The notes under the pieces are model-generated. The model did not search any database. It was not told the DNA's origin and was given only the letters and a program-made list of their open reading frames with translations. A DNA stretch of 10,582 nt from Loktanella sp. (GTDB lineage Bacteria > Pseudomonadota > Alphaproteobacteria > Rhodobacterales > Rhodobacteraceae), in contig PUNR01000287.1 of the NCBI GenBank assembly GCA_003551805.1, positions 1-10,582 on the forward strand. The letters run 5' to 3'. The number at the start of each line of letters is the position of its first letter. Positions within the stretch are counted from its first letter, which is position 1. Of the stretch, positions 6,619-10,582 are shown in pieces. A program made the translations under genes and the position numbers.

Positions 6619-7509
6619 ATGATAGTCGAACGCCCTGCCGACCTGCGCCGCAAGAAAATTCTGGCTCATGGGTTTCTGATCATCTTTCTGGTGCTAATCC
6701 TGTTTCCGTTCCTCGTGGTCGTCTCAATCTCGTTCCGCGAGGGGAATTTCGCCACTGGATCAATCTGGCCCAGCAATCCGACGCTGGAACATTGGTATCT
6801 GGCCTTGGGGCTGAATTACACTCGCGCCAATGGCACGGTGGTGACACCGCCTTATCCGGTGCTGCTTTGGATGTGGAATTCGATCAAGATCGGGGTGATT
6901 GCCGGTGTCGGTGTGCTGGCTTTGTCCACCATATCGGCCTACGCGTTCAGCCGGATCAGGATCAGGGGCAAGGCCGTGCTGCTGGACAGCCTGTTCCTGA
7001 TCCAGATGTTTCCCACCACCTTGGCGCTAGTGGCGATCTATGCAATTTTCGATGCACTGGGGGCGGTGACACCTGTCATGGGACTGGACAGCCATGTCGC
7101 ACTGATCGCAATCTACCTGTCCGCCGTGACGCTGCATATCTGGACGATCAAAGGTTATTTTGATTCCATCGACACCGCGCTGGACAAGGCCGCCGCCATT
7201 GATGGCGCGACGCCGTGGCAGACCTTCCGCTACATCTTTCTACCGCTCGCCGTGCCGATCATGTCGGTTGTTTTCGTGCTGGCCTTCATCGGTTTTGTGA
7301 ACGACTATCCCATCGCATCCGTGCTGATCCGGTCCGAGGCGAATATGACGCTGGCCGTCGGGTCGCGGCTTTACCTCAACGAGTTTCGTTATCTCTGGGG
7401 TAATTTCGCCGCAGCGGCCATTCTGTCAGGGCTGCCAATCACGGTCGTATTCCTGATTGCACAGCGTTATCTTGTCTCGGGCCTTAGCGACGGCGCAGTG
7501 AAGGGATAA
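6619..7509 (+). CDS. malG: Maltose-type ABC transporter permease MalG
   Basis: Second permease subunit, pairing with MalF in the inner membrane. It has 296 residues, exactly the E. coli MalG length. Six membrane segments are visible at about 18-38, 89-110, 119-144, 158-177, 211-231 and 264-285, and a periplasmic stretch of about 50 residues follows the first. The EAA loop at 189-212 (KAAAIDGATPW) binds MalK; its leading residue, E190 in E. coli, is Lys190. The C-terminal tail ends in GAVKG, closely like E. coli, where the MalG tail enters the MalK interface. The start is fixed by TAAGGAGG (6605-6612), in which the malF stop codon and the ribosome site overlap, 6 nt before the ATG. This is the last operon gene; no intrinsic terminator was seen in the 77 nt before the convergent tRNA gene. 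Confidence 0.96.
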   Translation: MIVERPADLRRKKILAHGFLIIFLVLILFPFLVVVSISFREGNFATGSIWPSNPTLEHWYLALGLNYTRANGTVVTPPYPVLLWMWNSIKIGVIAGVGVLALSTISAYAFSRIRIRGKAVLLDSLFLIQMFPTTLALVAIYAIFDALGAVTPVMGLDSHVALIAIYLSAVTLHIWTIKGYFDSIDTALDKAAAIDGATPWQTFRYIFLPLAVPIMSVVFVLAFIGFVNDYPIASVLIRSEANMTLAVGSRLYLNEFRYLWGNFAAAAILSGLPITVVFLIAQRYLVSGLSDGAVKG

Positions 7510-7586
7510 GTCTTAGTGTCGCACACAAGGGCGGGGGGCATAATCCGTGCGAAGCCGGAGTAACCCGATAGGCTGACAGATGTTTC

Positions 7587-7663
7587 TGGTGACCCCGGCA
7601 GGATTCGAACCTGCACCCTGCCCCTTAGGAGGGGGCTGCTCTATCCTGTTGAGCCACGGGGCC
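7587..7663 (-). tRNA. tRNA-Arg (anticodon CCU)
   Basis: The minus strand folds as a full cloverleaf of 77 nt including an encoded CCA end (7589-7587). The acceptor stem GGCCCCG pairs with CGGGGTC (one G-U). The anticodon stem GCCCC/GGGGC holds loop CTCCTAA with anticodon CCT at 7629-7627. The T arm GCAGG-TTCGAAT-CCTGC is perfect. This tRNA reads the rare arginine codon AGG. It lies convergent to malG, whose codons 114 and 116 are both AGG. No integrase or repeated 3' tRNA segment is seen, so there is no sign that it is occupied as an integration site. Confidence 0.97.
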
Positions 7664-7696
7664 GCCGGTTTATTCAATGCCTGCGTTTGCTTGTCT

Positions 7697-7702
7697 GGTC
7701 AA
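7697..7702 (-). promoter_or_regulatory. Candidate -35 box of the tRNA-Arg promoter
   Basis: On the minus strand TTGACC (five of six consensus bases) lies upstream of the tRNA. The best -10 candidates, within CATTGAAT, begin 17-19 nt downstream and are weak; transcription would start within a few bases of the tRNA 5' end. The box sits in the 80-nt gap shared with the divergent lacI-family gene. Confidence 0.35.
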
Positions 7703-7743
7703 CGTCTCAAAGGCCCGCTAACCTTGGCGAAACGAAAGACAGG

Positions 7744-8778
7744 ATGCCTGCTTTGACCAACGACCATAAACGCCCCCTGACATTGCGCGACGTTTCCGAA
7801 GCATCCGGTGTCAGCGAGATGACTGTCAGCCGCGTCCTACGAAATAAAGGGGATGTCAGCGATGCGACCCGCCAAAAGGTGCAGGATGCCGCGAAACGGC
7901 TGGGCTATGTGCCCAACAAAATCGCAGGTGCACTGGCGTCGTCGCATGTCAATCTGGTTGCGGTGATCATCCCGTCTTTGGGCAATATGGTGTTTCCAGA
8001 GGTACTGGCAGGCATATCCGAGGTGCTGGAAGATACCGAATTGCAGCCCGTCGTCGGTGTGACCGATTACATGCCCGAAAAGGAAGAAAAAGTCCTGTTC
8101 GAGATGCTGTCCTGGCGGCCGTCCGGCGTCATCATCGCGGGGCTGGAACATTCCGAAGCGTCCCGTGCGATGTTGCGACAGTCCGGTATTCCGGTGGTCG
8201 AGATCATGGATATCGATGGCGAGCCAATCGATACCTGTGTCGGCATCTCGCATCGCCGTGCAGGGCGCAAAATGGCCGAAGAAATCATCTCGGCTGGTTA
8301 TAAGCGGATCGGGTTCATGGGCACGAAAATGCCGCTGGACCACCGCGCGCGCAAACGCTTTGAAGGGTTCACCCGCACGCTGGCAAAGGCCGGGATCGAG
8401 ATTGCGGATCAGGAATTCTATTCCGGCGGATCGGCCCTTGCCAAAGGCCGCGAGATGACGGCCAAGATGATCACGCGCAGTCCTGATCTTGATTTTCTAT
8501 ATTATTCCAACGACATGATTGGCGCCGGTGGGCTGCTGTACTTGCTGGAACAGGGGATCGACATCCCCGGCCAGATCGGACTGGCTGCGTTCAATGGTGT
8601 CGAGCTGCTGGATGGTTTGCCCCGGCGTCTGGCCACGATGGACGCCTGCCGCCGTGAAATCGGTGTGAAGGCGGCGCAGATCATAGCGGCGCGCAATGCC
8701 GGGCTGGATACGGAAAACGAAACGGTCGTGACGCTAAGCCCTAAACTGACTGCGGGCGACACATTGCGCCGGACCTAA
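7744..8778 (+). CDS. LacI-family transcriptional regulator (GntR/gluconate-repressor-like), target unknown
   Basis: A second LacI/GalR-family protein, 344 residues from ATG 7744. The helix-turn-helix spans about 12-34 (LTLRDVSEASGVSEMTVSRV), the hinge helix about 57-66, and the effector domain fills the rest. It is clearly different from the repressor at 896-1954: its recognition helix reads EMTVSRVLR instead of VATVSRALN, so it should bind another operator. The effector domain recalls gluconate-type repressors of the GntR subgroup, but that call is tentative. A TTG at 7687 would add 19 residues unlike the family and is rejected; the ribosome site before ATG 7744 is weak. No sugar gene lies next to it on the right, and it is separated from mal by the tRNA, so it probably acts at a distance. 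Its stop overlaps the stop of the convergent gene by four bases. Confidence 0.88.
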   Translation: MPALTNDHKRPLTLRDVSEASGVSEMTVSRVLRNKGDVSDATRQKVQDAAKRLGYVPNKIAGALASSHVNLVAVIIPSLGNMVFPEVLAGISEVLEDTELQPVVGVTDYMPEKEEKVLFEMLSWRPSGVIIAGLEHSEASRAMLRQSGIPVVEIMDIDGEPIDTCVGISHRRAGRKMAEEIISAGYKRIGFMGTKMPLDHRARKRFEGFTRTLAKAGIEIADQEFYSGGSALAKGREMTAKMITRSPDLDFLYYSNDMIGAGGLLYLLEQGIDIPGQIGLAAFNGVELLDGLPRRLATMDACRREIGVKAAQIIAARNAGLDTENETVVTLSPKLTAGDTLRRT

Positions 8779-9473
8779 ACCATCCGGATCACGCTTTTGT
8801 CGATGGCAAGCATATAGCCTTTGCGGGCGATGTTCTTGATCAGCAATTCGCTGACCAGCTGGTTGCCCAATGTGTCGCGCAGGCGTTTGATGCGTGTGGC
8901 GCCTGCTGCCTCGTCACAATCAGATGCGTCACGACCGGAAATCACACCTTCGATCTCGGCTCCGGACAGCACTTCGTCATCCATTCGTGCTTCGGCCAGA
9001 ACCGACAGGGTTTCAAGTGCTGCATCGGTCAGCTTGAACTCGAAATCATTCAAATAAACGGATTTCTGGTCGCGGCTGATAAGCAGCGAATTCACTTCGA
9101 TCCCTTGGCGTTCGATCCGGCCCATGCGGCGGTTTAGCGCGATCAGCATCACCAGAAAGGCAACAGCGGCGATCAGCAGGGCCGTCGCAAATATCAGCAA
9201 CACGAAAATCACGAAACGGTAAGACGCCAGCGTGTCGGAAAACGCGGTGCCCGATTGAGCCAGAATTTCCAGTAGCTTGATTTCTGCATTACCTGTCAGC
9301 GTGTCGTTTTCGACGAACAGCCGTTCGACGCGGATGTTAAAGGCATTGGCATCGGGCAGGTTGATAAACAACAAAACCGCAGCAATACCCAGAATCACGA
9401 CAATGGCGGCAATGCCTGCCACCACGATCCGGTTCCCGATTTCGCGCGATTCAGTAGCGGAGGTAGAACTCAC
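8775..9473 (-). CDS. Membrane-anchored winged-helix regulator (two N-terminal TM helices, C-terminal OmpR/PhoB-type DNA-binding domain)
   Basis: No named family recognised beyond the DNA-binding fold. From a GTG start the protein has 232 residues: a short cytoplasmic head, TM1 at about 16-39, a predicted periplasmic loop at 40-85, TM2 at about 86-113, an Arg-rich stretch, then a C-terminal Trans_reg_C-like winged helix (about 130-225) with FEFKLTDAALETLSVL, the recognition-helix region AATRIKRLRDTLG-like (seen as ATRIKRLRDTLG) and a closing KGYML hairpin. Topology puts both ends in the cytoplasm. ToxR and CadC carry this domain at the N-terminus instead. There is no receiver domain, so the loop or a partner must sense the signal. 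GTG 9473 is preferred: AAGGGA lies 8 nt upstream and the overlap with the preceding gene is 23 bases. ATG 9527 would add 18 residues and raise the overlap to 77 bases. Probably co-transcribed with the small secreted protein upstream. Confidence 0.8.
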   Translation of the reverse strand: MSSTSATESREIGNRIVVAGIAAIVVILGIAAVLLFINLPDANAFNIRVERLFVENDTLTGNAEIKLLEILAQSGTAFSDTLASYRFVIFVLLIFATALLIAAVAFLVMLIALNRRMGRIERQGIEVNSLLISRDQKSVYLNDFEFKLTDAALETLSVLAEARMDDEVLSGAEIEGVISGRDASDCDEAAGATRIKRLRDTLGNQLVSELLIKNIARKGYMLAIDKSVIRMV

Positions 9474-9732
9474 CGGCGCTGTCCCTTCGTTCTTCCAGGC
9501 CGGAATCGTCAAAGACGCCCAGCACATTCAACAATTGCCATCCATCACGTGCAAGACCGTCACGCAGCTGTGCTTCGGCGGCTGACACAGTACAGTCACC
9601 ACGCACTTCGGTCACACCGTAATGCAGCCGCAGGGGGTTGTCCTGCTTGGCTTTATAATCAGCATAACACGCAGCCTGCGCAAAAGTTGCAGAAAGGCAA
9701 AAGATCAGAAGAGAGAAGGAAATATTTTTCAT
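9451..9732 (-). CDS. Small secreted/periplasmic protein of unknown function
   Basis: A 93-residue protein with a clear Sec signal peptide: MKN, a hydrophobic core, then AQA at 18-20 with cleavage before Ala21. The mature part of about 73 residues has two cysteines (C22 and C47) that could form a disulfide in the periplasm, and is rich in charged residues, ending in GEFYLRY. Cys22 is the second mature residue and the site lacks a lipobox, so a lipoprotein is unlikely. I do not recognise a named family. The gene directly precedes and overlaps the membrane winged-helix regulator, which suggests that the two proteins work together, for example as a periplasmic modulator of the sensor loop; that is inference from gene order. 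Its own ribosome site is weak and its promoter is not obvious. Confidence 0.75.
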   Translation of the reverse strand: MKNISFSLLIFCLSATFAQAACYADYKAKQDNPLRLHYGVTEVRGDCTVSAAEAQLRDGLARDGWQLLNVLGVFDDSGLEERRDSAGEFYLRY

Positions 9733-9868
9733 GGTCTAAGCTGATCCGATACCCGTCTGATATTCAATAACATCATTTTGGTAAGCCCGCACAAGGGCAA
9801 AGTCGGTCCTTGATATTGTGAGACTTCAGCATCCACAGCAGCATTTTTGTACTGTGTCGCGCGGTTCC

Positions 9869-9899
9869 TTGCCCCGGTTGCCGCGTCGCCTTGGGGCAG
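9869..9899 (+). other. Hairpin competing with the terminator upstream of rnhB (possible antiterminator)
   Basis: TGCCCC (9870-9875) can pair perfectly with GGGGCA (9893-9898), with a T-G pair outside it and a 17-nt loop. The right arm uses bases that form the left arm of the terminator hairpin at 9894-9922, so the two structures exclude each other. This is the geometry of an attenuator; no ligand or leader peptide is evident, and the stem is short. Confidence 0.35.
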
Positions 9900-9928
9900 G
9901 GTGTTTTGACGACACTCTGCCCTTTTTT
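9894..9928 (+). terminator. Strong intrinsic terminator on the plus strand, upstream of rnhB
   Basis: GGGCAGGGTGT (9894-9904) pairs with ACACTCTGCCC (9912-9922) over 11 bp with one G-U pair and a 7-nt loop; six T follow at 9923-9928. There is no T tract on the opposite strand, so it works in the plus direction only. The nearest plus-strand gene upstream ends 1.1 kb away at 8778. It therefore belongs either to an unannotated short transcript started within 9733-9890 or to the rnhB leader. TTGACG in the loop (9906-9911) resembles a -35 box, but no good -10 follows. Confidence 0.8.
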
Positions 9929-9963
9929 GTTGCGCCATGGGCTGCGGTCTGGTCACTGGCACC

Positions 9964-10581
9964 ATGATACAACCTGATTATTCTTTTGAAGATGCCGCGG
10001 TGCAGCGCGGCCTGGCTCTTGTCGCTGGCGTTGATGAGGTCGGGCGCGGGCCGCTGGCCGGCCCCGTTGTGGCTGCTGCCGTTGTACTGGACAGGGCGGC
10101 TATCCCCGATGGGCTGAATGACAGCAAGAAACTGACGTTGCGTCGCCGTGATGCGCTCTATGATCAGATCATGGCCAGCGCTGACGTCTGTATCGCGCAG
10201 GCCAGTGTGGAAGAGATTGATACCCACAACATCTTGCGTGCATCGCATATCGCGATGGTCCGCGCGATTGCCGGGCTATCTGCGCCGCCAGATCACGTGC
10301 TGATTGACGGAAATCTGATCCCCCGCGACCTGACCTTGTCGGCAGAGGCGATTGTGAAAGGCGATGCGCGCAGCCTGTCGATCGCCGCCGCCTCTATCGT
10401 CGCCAAAGTGTGGCGCGACCGCCACATGGTGGATTTAGCGCAACAGTTTCCCGGCTATGGCTGGGAGGCGAACGCCGGTTACCCAACGGCAGTGCATAAA
10501 TCGGCGCTCGTCTCTCTTGGTGTGACCCCCCACCATAGACGTTCGTTCAAGCCGGTGCACAATATCTTGTATCAAGATTAA
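9964..10581 (+). CDS. rnhB: Ribonuclease HII
   Basis: Cleaves the RNA strand of RNA-DNA hybrids and single ribonucleotides built into DNA, in the cytoplasm. From ATG 9964 it has 205 residues, the normal size. The four acidic catalytic residues are visible: D24 and E25 in AGVDEVGRGPLAG, D115 in LIDGN, and D134 in KGDARS. The family's N-D-S-K-K block (52-56) and the GYP turn near the C-terminus are also present. An ATG at 9937 would add nine residues; neither start has a good ribosome site, but MIQPDYSFE resembles the usual start of homologues, while the nine extra residues look like translated leader. The gene begins 35 nt after a strong terminator, so it depends on readthrough or on a promoter within the terminator region. 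The stop is complete one base before the window ends. Confidence 0.95.
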   Translation: MIQPDYSFEDAAVQRGLALVAGVDEVGRGPLAGPVVAAAVVLDRAAIPDGLNDSKKLTLRRRDALYDQIMASADVCIAQASVEEIDTHNILRASHIAMVRAIAGLSAPPDHVLIDGNLIPRDLTLSAEAIVKGDARSLSIAAASIVAKVWRDRHMVDLAQQFPGYGWEANAGYPTAVHKSALVSLGVTPHHRRSFKPVHNILYQD

Positions 10582-10582
10582 A

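Noticed and set aside
6528..7163. Plus-strand open frame of 211 codons spanning the malF-malG junction
   Set aside because: Out of frame with both permeases, which are full length and match their family throughout.
7510..7586. Terminator for malG or for the tRNA
   Set aside because: Only a 4-bp stem (GTGT/ACAC near 7517-7527) without a T run could be found in this gap.
7587..7663. tRNA-Arg gene as an attachment site of an integrated element
   Set aside because: tRNA-Arg genes are common integration sites, but no integrase, direct repeat of the 3' tRNA end or change in composition was seen on either side.
7687..7743. Longer start for the second LacI protein, at TTG 7687
   Set aside because: The extra 19 residues are unlike LacI-family N-termini and overlap the candidate tRNA promoter region.

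Overview
The window reads as a piece of an alphaproteobacterial chromosome, most likely of the Rhodobacterales. Support for this is the moderately high G+C, the Rhodobacterales-like protein sequences, and the mix of a sugar-uptake locus with housekeeping genes (tRNA-Arg and RNase HII). The placement is inferred from sequence character alone. There is no insertion sequence, CRISPR array, integrase or other sign of a mobile region.

Positions 1-7509 form a divergent alpha-glucoside (maltose-type) uptake and hydrolysis locus. On the minus strand a LacI-family repressor gene (896-1954) overlaps by 4 bases the gene for a MalK/UgpC-type ABC ATPase, which runs off the left edge. On the plus strand lie a GH13 alpha-glucosidase (2143-3777), a MalE-like periplasmic binding protein (3824-4993), a MalF-like permease with the long periplasmic P2 insert (5060-6607) and MalG (6619-7509). 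The two arms share a regulatory region (about 1955-2142) with two LacI-type palindromes: one at the expected start of the repressor transcript and one over the -35 box of the plus-strand promoter. The expected job is import of maltose or a related alpha-glucoside by MalEFGK2, intracellular hydrolysis to glucose, and induction by relief of repression. The permease genes resemble the enterobacterial MalEFG set very closely, including protein lengths, but several sugar-pocket residues and the permease-ATPase coupling residues differ from E. coli.

A strong hairpin lies between malE and malF and may set the excess of binding protein over permease. A tRNA-Arg(CCU) gene on the minus strand (7587-7663) separates the operon from a second, unlinked-looking LacI-family regulator (7744-8778).

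Positions 8775-9732 (minus strand) hold a two-gene unit that I do not recognise as a named system: a small secreted protein with two cysteines, followed with overlap by a membrane-anchored regulator that carries two N-terminal transmembrane helices and a C-terminal winged-helix domain, the reverse of the ToxR/CadC layout. The plus strand then carries a strong intrinsic terminator with a competing upstream hairpin, directly before rnhB (RNase HII, 9964-10581). No plus-strand gene is visible that this terminator would serve.
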